Source: Tilletia caries (lineage: Eukaryota; Basidiomycota; Exobasidiomycetes; Tilletiales; Tilletiaceae). Taken from it: DNA of 64,000 nt. Both the position numbers and the translations under genes were made by a program. How positions within the stretch are numbered: the first letter of the stretch is position 1; each line of letters opens with the position of its first letter. Shown here in pieces: positions 1 to 11,611 of this stretch. The notes under the pieces were generated by a model. It saw only the letters and a program-made list of their open reading frames with translations, was not told where the DNA came from and did no database searches. The DNA lies in contig JALUTQ010000039.1 in NCBI GenBank assembly GCA_032718865.1, positions 1,178,001 through 1,242,000 on the forward strand, read 5' to 3'.

Positions 1-3000
1 CTTCTCGATTGCTGTGGACCACTTGTGATCTGTGAGCCGGCGGCCCGGCGCCGAAACGACCGGTCGCCGCTGGTGGGTGGAGCTCTGCGCACGCCATGAG
101 TGTGGTCGCTAGCGCTACGCATCACCGGGTCTCCGATGGTGCTGAGACACCGGCTGCTGCTGTCATTTGTGGGCATGACTCGTCCGTGGCTGGCAATCTT
201 CTTTTGCCCGATGCTCGACGATGCCGAACCTTGAGAACCCAGACGACATCGTGTCCGCGCTCTTGTGCGCTCGCTGTTGCCGCACGACGTCGGTTTACAC
301 GTCCGCCATATCTGCCGACTGCCGACTGCCGATTGCCGAGAGCAGGAATGCTTGCGGCTCGCTGTCTGCTGGTCGCTCCGTCGAGTAATCGAACTTGAGG
401 CCTGGGCCCGAATGCACCACTGATGTCCGCAGCTTGTGTGCGCCTCCCCGCGTATGCCGTGTGAGGAGCTGCCCCGACCGCTGACGGTCCCGAGGCTGAG
501 CGAGGAGAGAGAGGGAAGGAAGGAAGGAACGTTGACCGTGCAAAGCACGTCGACTGATGTCGACTCCGTGCTTTCTGGCATGACTTGGGTGGCGGTCCTC
601 CGAGCAATGACTGGCTCGATCCTGAGTTGGTTCTTCGATCCTGCGGACTAGTGTCCACTAGCTCCGCACGTCACCCCAATGTGGGCGACGCTCCCGCAGC
701 CGACCCACGTCGCACTGCCTCTCCTGCTCGTCGTCCACCGACCACCAATACCGAAACCGATCCCCTCCTCTGCCCACAGTCGTCCAATGCCCGCATACAC
801 GTGCTGATGTGTCAGGCACGCATGCCGTCGACAGGGACAGGATTCTGGGACAGAAGGAGTGTGCTTGACGCCCGAGACATGGGTAGTGACTCGGAGCGCG
901 CGCAAAGGGAGGTAAGGCATGGTGTCAGCGTACGTTCTACAGTGTGGTGGCTCATTCTGATACTCACCGGTAGGAGGTGTCCCCATCCCGCCAAGCGGTA
1001 CAAGCCGAGGCTTGGAGGCAGGGTGTGGGGACAGTGTTCCGGTCATCAACCGGACACGGTATGGCTAGTAGACCAGGGCCGCCGCTCGCGCCCTGTTCGC
1101 CATCCCGGCACGACGCGAAGCCGAGAGAGAGGGTGTGGTGGTTCTGGAGGAAAACTGCACTGTTGTGTTGGTGCATGCATGGGGAATTTGCCCCGCATAT
1201 ATTGCGCCAATGCTAGGCTCGGCCGCGAGGCCTCACCAGACGTTCTCCTCACTCCCATTGAACTGAACCACTCGTCCGTCTCTGTCGCTGTCGCTGTCGC
1301 CTGAGGGACTACGCACGCCGCCCATGCGGATGTGCTCCCTCGAACGATGCTGCTGATTCAATCGTTCATCCTTGAAATAGCCCTGTGGGCACTTGGCCGT
1401 GGCCATGACCTTTTGGCTCCGACGGGCCTTTGTCGGATGCCACAACGCAGAACTTGCGTAGACCCGTCGATCCACGCTGGTTCGGCGCCGGGTTGACGCC
1501 AGCGATGCTGTTGTGCATGCCCCCTTCACGGTCAACCCGTATCGGTGTCAGCGGCTTTTACGTCTCCGCTGTCCCACCAATCTCGTTGACATCAGCGAGG
1601 CCATATGGCCCGCGTTCCTTGCCAACCCGTCCAGCAACAACGGCGGTCCCGAGGCCGTCTTCGATCGCCAGGTCCCGACCAAGGTGTCCTGTGTCGGTCG
1701 CCCGAGGGAGTGGTGGTGGCGATCCTCTACTCCTTCCCAGACTACATGTGTGATGGAACCAGGACAGGCGCGTACCAGCCGCGCTGTCCCCCATTTGTAC
1801 GACTCTTGTCGACCGAGTCGTAGTGCCTGTGCCGAGCATGATCTTGTCGGCGAGGACTTCCATTTCCCGTGCGCCTACGCGCGCATCGAGACTCGAGAGC
1901 GATCCGAGCCCCGGTGCGTTCTTGAAGTTGATGCACGGCTCGGTGTCGCGTCGCAGAAGGTGCTTGTCGTCTTCGGTCTTGGCGGGTCTTCGACCTGTAT
2001 TGCCATTCGCCAGACCGAGTGCATCTTCTGCCTTGAAGTTGAGGTCCACCAATGTGCTGGTACCTCTCGCGTCTTCCGTGCTCGGGCTCATGTTCTTGCG
2101 CCAAGCCGAAGACCGCCAACCGGCTCCATCACGTCGCAGGAGAGCTTGCGCCGCTCCCTGTCTGCCGCAGACCGTAACCTATGAGCGGAAACCGGAAAGT
2201 GTTGGAGTGTCGGAAGCTTGAGACCTGAAGTCGTCTATGCCTCGTTCCACTCCCGGATGATCTCCGACCTTGCGCGCGCGCCCAGACGCATTACTGGGCC
2301 GCCGTCGGTAGATCCTTGAGTCGCCGAGCGCTGCAAGCTACCGAGTACTGTCGGTGCCTTGAATGCCGCTCACGCGCCTTGATCGTGGGATCCGAGGAGA
2401 ATGGATCCCGACCTTGCCTTGCGCCGAGCCCCAGGAGCTTGCCAGTGACGGCATCGAGCTCCTCCTTGCTGCTCGGGCGCCGGACCGTAGGTCTCCGCGC
2501 GGTGCTCGCCGCCGAGACACCGCTTCCACACGTAGTGGGCTCCGTCGCCGCAATCCGTCCCATTCCTCCTATGTGGTGTCCGTGGGCCATCTGCCCTGGT
2601 ACCGGTCACCGTATCGAAGCCTTGCCGCGCCGTTCTTGACCGAAGGCCGAAGGTTGCCGAAGCTTGAAGCTGACCGATGTGCGCATAGTCGCGCTACTGC
2701 TTGACCAAAGATCGGCGCGTCGGACTCTTGAACGAGCAGGGTACCGAACGCGTGCCGAAGCGCACCAGCTGTCTGTGGGAAGAAGAGAAAGAGAGAAAGG
2801 ATGGAACTTGACGATATCCTTGACAGAGTGTCAGCCCTGGAGCTCTTGTCTTGGGCTCTTGGGGCTCCTGTAGCTCAGTGTAGAGCTCTTGGACTCATAA
2901 CCAGTTGGATATCTCCCCCTGAACGGGTGAGAACGGGAAGCAGACAAGAGGTATCCGACGCCAAAGGAGAGTGTGGATTGTACCTAGAAGGGACTGAAGT

Positions 3001-3668
3001 ACAAGCGGAATGCGATGTGATAGACAGGATGAAAGGTGAAGCTGAGAAGCTCAGAAGGGGAAGAAAAGGTGCTCGACAGACTACGAGACTACCGGAAGAG
3101 ACCACTCCACAAGTGCGTGGACCGGTGGTTTCCAACTATCATCACCACGCACCACGTGGTATGCTGCTTCGAAAGGCTAATTTAAGAAGGCTTTCCACGT
3201 GGGTCATTCGCCACTGCCTCATCGCTATCGCTCTCTTTATTTGCTTGCGCTGGATTTATGTAATTCTTCTCATGCTGCGCTCTCCAGTCTCCTCCATTCC
3301 TTCCAGCGCACAAGCCACTACTGACTGCTTCCTGCTCAGCTCTGAGTATCTGAGTGCTGATCCGCTTCCGTCTGTATAAGAAGGGCTGTGCATCTCGTTT
3401 ATCTCGTCCAGCGCGTCTACGGAAGAAAGGAAGGATTTATCTCCCCGTCCCCAAGGCCAGAACAGCTCCGCCTTCCTCTTCGACAGCCTTACGGTCGACT
3501 GTACATAAAGAGCAACCGGCAAGACTGTAAGAGGTAAGAGGCACCCTTCAATTTCCGCCCTCACTCACGCAAACTTACTCTCTGCCTTCTTATTGCAGTC
3601 AACCCTTCCGATAAACTTCGAACAATCAAGGCAGACGCCCATCACTCGATCTTCTCAACGTCGCGAAG
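1..3668. other. No recognisable gene (left 3.7 kb)
   Basis: I find no protein family here. Open frames exist on both strands, but they are low-complexity, arginine/serine-rich and overlap in several frames, as expected for G+C-rich non-coding or decayed DNA. A short GTCGCT-type simple repeat lies near 1,278-1,302. The only recognisable item is a tRNA-like fragment near 2,864. The segment 3,200-3,668 has a TATAAG at about 3,375 and pyrimidine-rich tracts, and probably holds the promoter and leader of the ceramidase gene. It may be old, mutated transposon DNA; I cannot prove that. Confidence 0.5.
2864..2908 (+). tRNA. tRNA-Met(CAT)-like 5' half, probably a pseudo-tRNA or SINE head
   Basis: The stretch has a 7-nt acceptor-like start, TA, a clear D-arm/A-box (GCTCAGTGTAGAGC) and an anticodon-arm-like TTGGACTCATAACCAG with CAT in the loop. 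This resembles elongator tRNA-Met. After the anticodon arm there is no proper T-arm (no GTTCGA-type B-box) and no 3' acceptor strand matching GCTCCTG. It is therefore a fragment, or the head of a tRNA-derived SINE, rather than a working tRNA gene. Confidence 0.35.
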
Positions 3669-4750
3669 ATGTCGTGGTACAAGGACGCAGAAATGCCCAC
3701 TGGCTACTGGGGCGAAGTCACAGCGACATTGATCTGGTGCGAGGAGAAGTACAGTGAGTTCCTCCCTCTGGCGCTCCCCATAATCGAAAGCGATGTATAT
3801 CTTGAGTTAGCTCACTCTGATCTGTTGTCACCGCAAGGATGGTCCAAGTATCTCGCCGAGCCCTGCAACGCGCTCAGCAACATTCTCTTTGTGACTCTGG
3901 CTGTCTTTGGAGCTCGATGGACGATCAAGGCTCAACTGCCCGTCGCTTTCATCGGGGTTTATCTAGGTACGCTCGTTATTTCCTCTCCCGCGTCTGACGA
4001 TCTCGGATGCTGACGATGTTTAACGGGTGTCCAGGTATCGCAACCATCGGGATCGGTAGTGCTTTATTCCACAGCACCATGAAGTACAGCATGCAAGTCC
4101 TCGACGAGTTACCGATGATAATCACGTCTGTCATCTATTCCTGGGGGATTTTCGAAACGACCCCAGTCGGGAAAACATCCCGCTTCCGGATCTTGCTACC
4201 CTTGTCCATCTTCGTCTTCCTCGGATTCTACATCACCGCCTACTTCCTGAACAAAGAGAACACGCTCCTGCATCAAGTCACCTACGCCATGCTCCAGCTC
4301 GGTTCGTCGTTGCGTCTTGTCAACCTAATGTCTTCCAAGCCCTCTTCGGCCCTCACGAAGAAGGGAGGGAAACACGCTCTGGTCCGGAAGGGAGTCGCCA
4401 ACTTCTTCTGGCAGTCCACAGCCTGCTTCGCCGTCGGCTTCTTCCTCTGGAACGTCGACAACATCTGGTGCGAAGACCTCAGGAAGACTCGCCGCCGCAT
4501 TGGACCGATCCCAGGCATCCTGCTCGAAGGCCACGCCTGGTGGCACATCTTCACATCCTGGGGCGCTTACACCGCCGGCATTGCAGGCTCGTACCTCATG
4601 GGATCCGTTCGCGAGAGCCCCGAGACGTTCGAAATCGCCTACACTGGGCCCTTCAGCATGGTACCCTACCTCGTTCGAGTCCTGCCCAAGCCGACTGCAG
4701 CTGGCTCATCAAACGGAGCCTCCTTGGTCAAAGACGGCAAGGCACAGTGA
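3669..4750 (+). CDS. Alkaline ceramidase (YPC1/YDC1/ACER family)
   Basis: Integral membrane hydrolase of the ER/Golgi that cleaves ceramide to sphingoid base and fatty acid. Three exons. The first begins MSWYKDAEMPTGYWG and ends in CEEKY before a GTGAGT donor near 3,753. The second starts after CCGCAAG at about 3,837 (WSKYLAEPCNALSNI). The third starts after a CCAG acceptor near 4,034 (GIATIGIGSALFHSTMKYS). Family hallmarks are present: the CEE...Y start, the asparagine before the first TM helix, the HSTMKY motif, LDELPMI, several TM helices, and the C-terminal EGHAWWHIFTSWGAY with zinc-ligand histidines. The length is normal for the family. It converges on PRMT5 with about 280 bp between stop codons. 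Confidence 0.93.
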
Positions 4751-5031
4751 GGTTTCCGAATTCTCTTCCTGGTAGCATCGAGGTTTTCTTCGCCTGCAGG
4801 CTGGACATTTCAGCGATCTATTATCAGTACTCGGATCTTCATATGATATGGCAAACTTCAGGCCTGAGCCTCACACCTCATGCAGAGACTGTCTGGTTCG
4901 TTGCATGTTCGCATGAGTCGACGGTTTGTGACATTCGTTTTGGTACAGAGGCCATCATGGCAGATGGCAAGTTCGCCCAAGCCGGGAAAATAAAAACAAT
5001 CAATAGAAGGAAACCTTGTGAAATGTATGCC

Positions 5032-8000
5032 TCAAAGTCCGATCCAGGACGAACGACCACCGGGGTTGCAAAGTCCACTGAAGCCAATCTTGATCCGTCT
5101 CGGCCCATCTTCGCCGTCCGAAATTGCGGAATCCGGTAATGACGGTGTGCCTGGCGCGTTCTGGAATGCGCTCCCTGCGCCCGTCGTGCCCGAGGCAATG
5201 CTTGACGCCCCGTCGCTCGCAATGGAGAATCGACGAGGATTCTGACCGGACGCTCCTGTTGTTGCTCCAGCTGCTGCGGAACCGCCGATCGTGGTTGGAC
5301 CCGAGCCCCGAGAGTCGAGGGGCAGGAAGGCCTCGGCACACCACTCGTACCACACCTTGCGCATCGTAGTCAGCCGCCACATGTTGACCTCGAGCTCAGA
5401 GCCAGCGGGCAAATAGACTGGTTCCTGGAAGAATGGAACACATGCACAGCATCGATATCATGGTCAGTACATCACAATAATTCTTTGCGGGCCGAAATGA
5501 GTGGGGTGGCACTCACTCGCAGCGGGAAGAAGATGGGAAACCAGGAAAGCATATCTTGCGAGCCTCTGCCGCCTTCCGGATACGTGCTGAGCATGACATC
5601 GCCGTACAGGACAGCCTCGAAGTAGCCAGCAAAGCCATGACAAACGCCCGCATTGGGGATGTGGAAAGTATGTGATGCAGTGCGAATGTTGTGGCAGTTC
5701 GTCAATGGCATGTCTGCGAAGGCAAAGTCAGCAAAGATTCAGCTCTCGAATCAAGTCCACTTGCGTTGAACGCCAGCTTTTAGAGTCGGGAGGATGATCA
5801 GAGCACTCACCATCAGGACCCTTCGCGAAAACATCATCCAAGGGACCATGCGCGAACGCCCAGCACTCTTGGATCTTCTCCCAATGTCCTCGGCCCCCCT
5901 TCGCAGCGAGATGCTGCACAGCCTGGAATAGCACAACGTACGGCGTCTCAGCTGCTTTAATCGCTTCGTTTGCATTCTGCGCCCCCTTGCTCGATATTTC
6001 CGCATGGAGCTTGGCCGAAGATAGTGGTGTGAGGAAGGCGGAGTACGAGGCAGGGATCGAGACTCCGTCCGCTGTTGATGTCCCCGCAACAGATCAGAAA
6101 AAAGATCAGTACATCTCACATTGGGCTATCGCAGCCTAACGGTGCTCCCATCCGGATTACTCACGCTTCAGAAATCGAACCGCGCCATCAAGACACTCTG
6201 GACTGAGTTCGTTGTCCCCAAAGCTACCGAGCAGCTCGCTGACCACAATGTCCGCCCTTTCCTGCATCGGAGGAACAGGATACAACCGCATGTCGCCGAA
6301 CCTGACCGTGACCACGTCCCCCCATTCCTTGGCCTGACGCTCTTGCAACGTCACCAGGGCATTTGGGTTCTTCTCCAATGCTGTGATCCGAATCGCCCGG
6401 CTCGCTCTCCCTGCCGCGGCGATGCATTCGCTGACCAGCGGACCCCGCCCAGCACCACAGACCCAGATGTGCACAGCGACAGAGGCAGGGAAATCCGCCA
6501 AGGCCTTTTCCACTGCCTCACCGTATAGCGCGTACTTGACTGGATCTCGTTCGAATACTTCGTACGTCGAGTTCTCCAGGTTGTCCATCAGGGGCTGGAG
6601 GGGTGCCTGGAGCCAATCTGCATATCCTTTCGCGAAGGTGTTGACCACCCCTTCGGCGGGCATGGAGCCTTCGAGGTAGCGAATGTACTGGAGGTACGCC
6701 GCGGGCTGCGTCCGTACTTGTGAGTGATTCGGGGGAGGGCTTTGCGTGCCCGCGAGCGCGACAAAGGGTCGTCGTCGCGCAAGCAACCGCACAAAGCCTT
6801 GCGCCGCCTTTGAGAGCACCGGATAGCCCTTTGCGTTCGCCAAGAAGCTCTGGGCCGGTAACCAGATGCCTGCCACGGGTTCGGCAGACCATCTGCCAAG
6901 GCTCAAGGTTCCGGGTAGTGGAAAGGAAAGATCGAGGACGATCTGGATCCGTGGATTGTATGCGCACATGGACCGAATGATCTCCCACGTTTCCCATGCC
7001 CAATCATCATCTGCGCGTAGCGATGATACGTTGACGGCTGATGCCTGCATAGCAGGGCTGCCTGGTGTTCGCTGCTTTTGACGCCGCAAAATCTCGTTGA
7101 GCGAGTGAGCGGATGAAATCGGCAATCGGACGCAGAGCGTCATCCACTGTCCGGCTGATGCGCTTTCATCCCCTCGAGTGGAAACCAGGCCATTAATGGC
7201 GCGCGCGTAATCCTTCAAGTATGGGCGATGCTCGGGCGCGCTGGAAGGTGGTGGCACGACCGCATGAGACAGTCCTAAATGAGCAGCATACGCGATTTCT
7301 TGATGCAAAGCCTGATAACAACGCGCAGAAAGTCAGGACGCCTCTGGTCGACCGAGTCGCAGGCAGAAGAGTAGAGAAATTGCAGTACTCACGAGTTCAG
7401 CATCGAGTCGGACCCCTTCGTCCGGATTGTCCAAATCCAGCCATTGGCTCGCAAGAGCAATCATGCCTGAGGTATCGTCTACAGGAGCAGAAATATCACC
7501 AAATCAGCACACACAGAAAGCCGTGCCAGAGTTTGCGCAAAAGAAAAACTTACCAAGACGCGTCATGTTCACTTCTCCACGCCTGAATGCGGGTGCTCTG
7601 CGCCATTCTTCCGCCTCCCGATACATTTCCTTCGTCACGTTGGGAAGCCCGTCGCGACTGACGTTGACCTTGATCTCGCCCACATTTGCCAAGCCTGGCC
7701 GACTGGAGCTCCGCACGATGCCAGGAACTCCGGCCCCACCGGCCGCTGAGATGATCTCCCAGCTGGCGCCCATACCCCCCGGCACGCTCCCCCACGACGG
7801 CGGAGCGAGCCCGCTGGATTTACCCGCTTCGTGCGCCATGTGTCCGTTCATGGGTGGTGCGCTCGTTCCAGAAGCCGAACCTGTTGATGCATTTCCCACC
7901 CCACCGTCATCCGGCAGCGATGCTAGACAGAGCCGTTCCCAGCGTTCGTGCCAGTTCTGATTGGACAGTTCGACAATGATGCTGTCGTACCCATCGCCCC

Positions 8001-8361
8001 GTGCAGTAGTAAGCGCTCGTTGCGCGGGAGGCATGCTCCGCAGTGCTTGCTCCGCCGCAACATCGATATCGTGCGGCAAGCCCAGCGGTGATCGGCCAGT
8101 GGCCGTGTTGAGCGCATTCACATGGGATGCCTCCGGCAGCGTCTCGAGACCGCCAGGGTTCATGGCGGCAGACCGGCGGCGTTCCGAGGTAGACGTCGAG
8201 GGAGCCGCGTCAGGAAAGGCGGTCACTGCTGCGGCATACGCCAGCGTGGATGCGGGAATGTATTGGGCGACATTGATGCGCAGAGCCTGCGATCGCGCCT
8301 GTTGACTTTGACTGCCCGAGTTGGAAGCGGCCGATCCTGAGACGGAGGGTGCTGCACTCAT
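5032..8361 (-). CDS. Protein arginine N-methyltransferase 5 (Skb1/Hsl7 type)
   Basis: Type II arginine methyltransferase making symmetric dimethylarginine on Sm proteins and histones. Read on the minus strand in several exons. The N-terminal half (to about 7,090) matches the PRMT5 TIM-barrel, with VNVSRDGLPN-type phrases and DDTSGMIALASQWLDLD. The Rossmann methyltransferase core has FERDPVKYALYG, the SAM loop GAGRGPLVSE, GDMR, and the double-E loop SELLGSFGDNELSPE (about 6,160-6,250). The C-terminal beta-barrel has NAGVCHGFAGYFE, MLSWFPIFFPLR and RKVWYEWCAE, and ends in the family's terminal SSWIGL. Introns follow the RLG donor near 7,552 and others downstream. A low-complexity Ser/Gly insertion sits just before the C terminus. 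A start at 8,361 (MSAAPSVSG) is likely; an upstream in-frame region makes the exact start uncertain. Confidence 0.95.
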
Positions 8362-8663
8362 CGCGTTTCGTGCAATAAGTTGGGGACACCGTGAGCCAGG
8401 CAAGAATAAACGCGCGCCGCCCAAAGAGTACGTGAGCTGAGCGAGGACTTGGAGATGGTGGGAGGACAAATCAATGTTTTGGCAGCCCCCCTGAATTTGC
8501 TGTCATGCACGGCCAGAGAAGTTCCGCAACTTTGTTCTGACAGCGGAGATCAAACGCGTCTCCAGTTGGACGCGCCTCGACCCGGACGCGCCTGAGAACA
8601 ACACGCCCGACGGCCATCACCGCATCACCCACCTCATCGTCTCACTCGCGTCCGAAAGCCAGC
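8362..8663. promoter_or_regulatory. Divergent promoter region, PRMT5 / DAD4
   Basis: Three hundred bases separate the PRMT5 start codon (minus strand) from the DAD4 start codon (plus strand). The two genes are head to head, so both promoters must lie here. I see no clear TATA box. Confidence 0.5.
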
Positions 8664-9094
8664 ATGGAGAATCCCCACGTGAGTCCGCTTGACGCCATGA
8701 ATGCTCGCTGGATCTGGCCATCTTTCTGACGGGGTTTCTACTCCAATAGGAAGAGCGCCAATGTCTTCTCCTGGAACGGATCATCAAGACGGTCGACGTC
8801 CTGAACGATGCCCTCCTCGATCTCGACCGGTCGATCGGAGAGATCAACCAGCACAACCAAGCCATCACGGTTGTCGGTGAACTATGGGAAGGAGTGAGTT
8901 CTTTCGTCACGGGTAGATGTCATTATGTGTGTGTTGCACAAATTGTAGCTGATCGCTGTGCTCGCTCCTGGCAGTACCGACGAAATGCGAGCTTCAATCT
9001 CTCCCACATTGGCGGCGAGGAGGCTGCACCGTCTTCCACGACGACCTATGTTCAAGGCCAAAGTCAAGCGCAGGCAGAATCACAACAGCAATGA
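8664..9094 (+). CDS. DAD4: DASH/Dam1 complex subunit DAD4
   Basis: Small kinetochore protein of the microtubule-encircling DASH ring. Three exons: 8,664-8,678 (MENPH, donor GTGAGT), 8,750-8,893, and 8,975-9,094. The spliced product is about 95 residues. It starts MENPHEERQCLLLERII, continues with a coiled coil (VLNDALLDLDRSIGEINQ), then ELWEGYRRNASFNLSH. The MENPHE start, the ...I..V..LN...L.LN..L core and the Y...V.FNL end match the fungal Dad4 family, which is about 72 residues. The glutamine-rich tail after FNLSHIGGEE is an extension. The first exon codes for only five residues, so it is easily missed by automatic prediction. Confidence 0.9.
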
Positions 9095-9632
9095 GGCCGA
9101 CGAATCCCGTCACGGCTTTCTGAACCCGTTCAAGCGTTGCGACTCGCGAGCTGTTCCATGTACAATAACTCTGCAGTGTACCAACATCCTGCCACTGGCT
9201 ACGATAGACATCGTCACTTTGATTCCGTTTACACACCAGGCTTGAAGCCGAAAAAAAGTGAGGTGGGAGGGGCAGGAAAGAGGCACAGATGGAGAAACAG
9301 AGAAGGAACCTTGGCCATGGGCGTAGAATGACATGCTCGAGACTGGGCATTGGAACTGTCCACGAGAGACCCGGAGAAGGGAGGGGACCAGAATGGCGAG
9401 CGGGGAAAGATACAGATGGTGAGATTCGAAGGAACTTGAGGAAGAGGAAGATAGCATTTGAATCTTGCAAATAAGGGAACTTGAAGTAGGCCGTGCTCCG
9501 GGAAATTGAGTTGCAGAACGGGAGCCGACGCCTGGACAGACCGCCGTCTTGGCCCTCGAAGAGGCTAGCCCGAGCTCAGCGCTTAGCCTGTGTACCATTC
9601 GAAAGGGGCCCAAATTGTGAGTTCAGTCAAGG
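9095..9632. other. Convergent intergenic region DAD4 / HMG gene
   Basis: About 540 bases between the two stop codons. Purine-rich, with no repeat or RNA gene that I recognise; it should hold both 3' ends. Confidence 0.4.
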
Positions 9633-11103
9633 TCACTCCGACCCGTCTTCTCCAGATGAACTCACACGTTTTTCTCCAGCGGCATCCTTCGACGGCACAA
9701 CTTTGCGCTTCTTCAGCGCTTGTGGATCCACCGAAGACGGAGAATCAAGTCCATGATGGCCAATCCCGATGGTGCCGAGATGCCGATTTGGTATTCCATT
9801 CGAGCTGAAGTCACCGGCGTTGGTGAGTGCTGCTATCGGATCGTCTCCGTCCTCTTCGTCCGAGTCCGAATCCTCTCTGCCAAGAAAGGATGTTGCGTAG
9901 GTGAGCTTGAATGCACCTTTGAAACTCCCATAAAGAGCATATAAACGTACTTGAGGACACCGCCTGTTGCGGTCACGCGAGCATGATACTGCTTTTTGAG
10001 TATTGTATACTCGGACATCAGTCTCTTCCGCTTCTCCGTGTACGCCTGCGTAAATGCATGCAACAAGCACAGACAGCGGTGGAATCAGCTCTGAGCGTCT
10101 ATGTAAAGCCTGCAGAAACAATGCACCCTACTCACGTTGCGTTCCTCCTCCGACAATTGCTTCCACATCACAGCAATCTTTCCCAACACGCCCGTGTACG
10201 TCAATTCAGGCGTTTTACTCCGCGTGTCGTCCCGCACATCATTCTGATAGAGAATGTATGCACTCGGAGGCCGCTTGGGTGCATTGGGATCCCGCTCCTT
10301 TTTGTCCTTCTTTGATCGACGACCCTTCTTCTCTCCAGTGTTTGCCACCGCAATAGTTCCACTGGCGCTCCCTGGCTGTATAGTGCCAACTCCTGTACTA
10401 GTCCCAGTCGCGGCCGTCTGGGTTGTCGGTGTAGTGTTGTTGCCCTGCGCCAGATTTGCGTAGCTCGTCTGCATCGTAGTGGTCCCGGGCTGCGGGGCAG
10501 CACTGACCATACCAGAGTGTAGGGAGCCCAGTCCATTCCCGGCACCATGGGTCGTGTCTAATCCGAAGAAGGACGACATAGCAAAATCTCCGCTGACGAA
10601 GGGTGATGATGTGGTGGAGAAGAAAGTTGTGAGGGCCTGATTGGATGCGCGCTGTACGATGCGCTGAAATTGTTCCGTGGCTTCGTACGAGGCTCGATAG
10701 GCCTGACTCAATCGATTTACCGCCTCGACGAGCTGAAAGAGCGGGCGTCAGACGTCAAGGACATTCCCACGGCGTGTGAGAACCGCGACTTTATGCTCAC
10801 ATGTGTTCGGGCCGCGACTAAGTCTTCGAGTGATGACTGTCCCAAGGTATAAGCTGCTGCATGATGGGGGCCTCCGGTCGGAGTGGATGCTGCGCCCGTA
10901 TGTTGGTGGGCATGGGCATGATTGTGAGCATTGCTCGCGGAGAGACCGGCAGCCGCGCCGGTAGGGTCGTGATGACCATGCGTGGCGTGCTGATGCTGAT
11001 GGGTCTGCTGGTGATGATGGGTCTGCTGCTGCTGATGCTGTTGGTGGTGGTGATGATGGTGATGCGCCGGCGAGGGATGGTGTCCGAAGTTGAAGCCGTC
11101 CAT
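9633..11103 (-). CDS. HMG-box protein with His/Gln-rich N terminus (Nhp10/HMGB-like)
   Basis: Nuclear DNA-binding protein. Minus strand, several exons. It starts MDGFNFGHHPSPA at 11,103, followed by a long His/Gln run (about 10,975-11,070). After an intron comes an alpha-helical segment (AVNRLSQAYRASYEATEQF). Then follows a basic patch GRRSKKDKKERDPNAPKRPPS leading into a single HMG box: SAYILYQNDVRDD, GVLGKIAVMWKQLSEEERN, and, across an intron, AYTEKRKRLMSEYTILKKQY. The acidic tail has REDSDSDEEDGDDPIAAL and ends ...GEDGSE. The linker ahead of the box (NAPKRPPSAY) is typical of the NHP6/HMGB superfamily. The helical segment upstream resembles Nhp10/Ixr-type chromatin proteins, but I cannot assign the subfamily with certainty. 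Confidence 0.85.
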
Positions 11104-11611
11104 AGCTGCGAACCTTTGGGGACTGAGGAAGAGCCGTATGTACGCGTAGGAAGCAGGGGCCGCAGACGCGTTACGCGCTGTTACCGGGAGGGGAGGGACA
11201 CGCGCGCCTGCATTACAGAGGATTGGACGATCAGCACAGACAGCCAACGCGCCTGGAACGGGATAGCTTGCTTGCTCAGTGCTCACCTTGAGGTCAGAGC
11301 GAACGCGTCGACGCGTCGTGTAACGTCGTTATAAGCTGCCAGCTGCTTGCAGCAAGAGGAAATAAAAGGTTGCTGTAAGTGGAAGGGGGCAGATGAGGAA
11401 AGACTTGTAATGGCCCCCCCGCTCTTTATCAGACGCCGGCACTGAAAATAAGTCTGCGACAAGGGAACGAAATGAATCACATGAAAAAGCATAATAACAC
11501 AGTATCACGTGACATCACCCGAACACGGCTCACCGTCCTTCCCTTTGTCTCGAGCCGACTTCCCCTTTGTCCAATCTCCCATCTTGGAATCCGAAGTGCC
11601 GGCATGTAACG

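Noticed and set aside
1..2200. Copia-like polyprotein remnant on the minus strand near 1,230-2,090
   Set aside because: A few words (for example SALWH) are suggestive, but no ordered set of integrase, RT or protease motifs could be found.
10970..11075. Tandem repeat as a possible CRISPR-like or satellite array
   Set aside because: It is a CAT/CAC/CTG-type simple repeat that encodes the His/Gln run of the HMG-box protein. No CRISPR array is present anywhere in the window.
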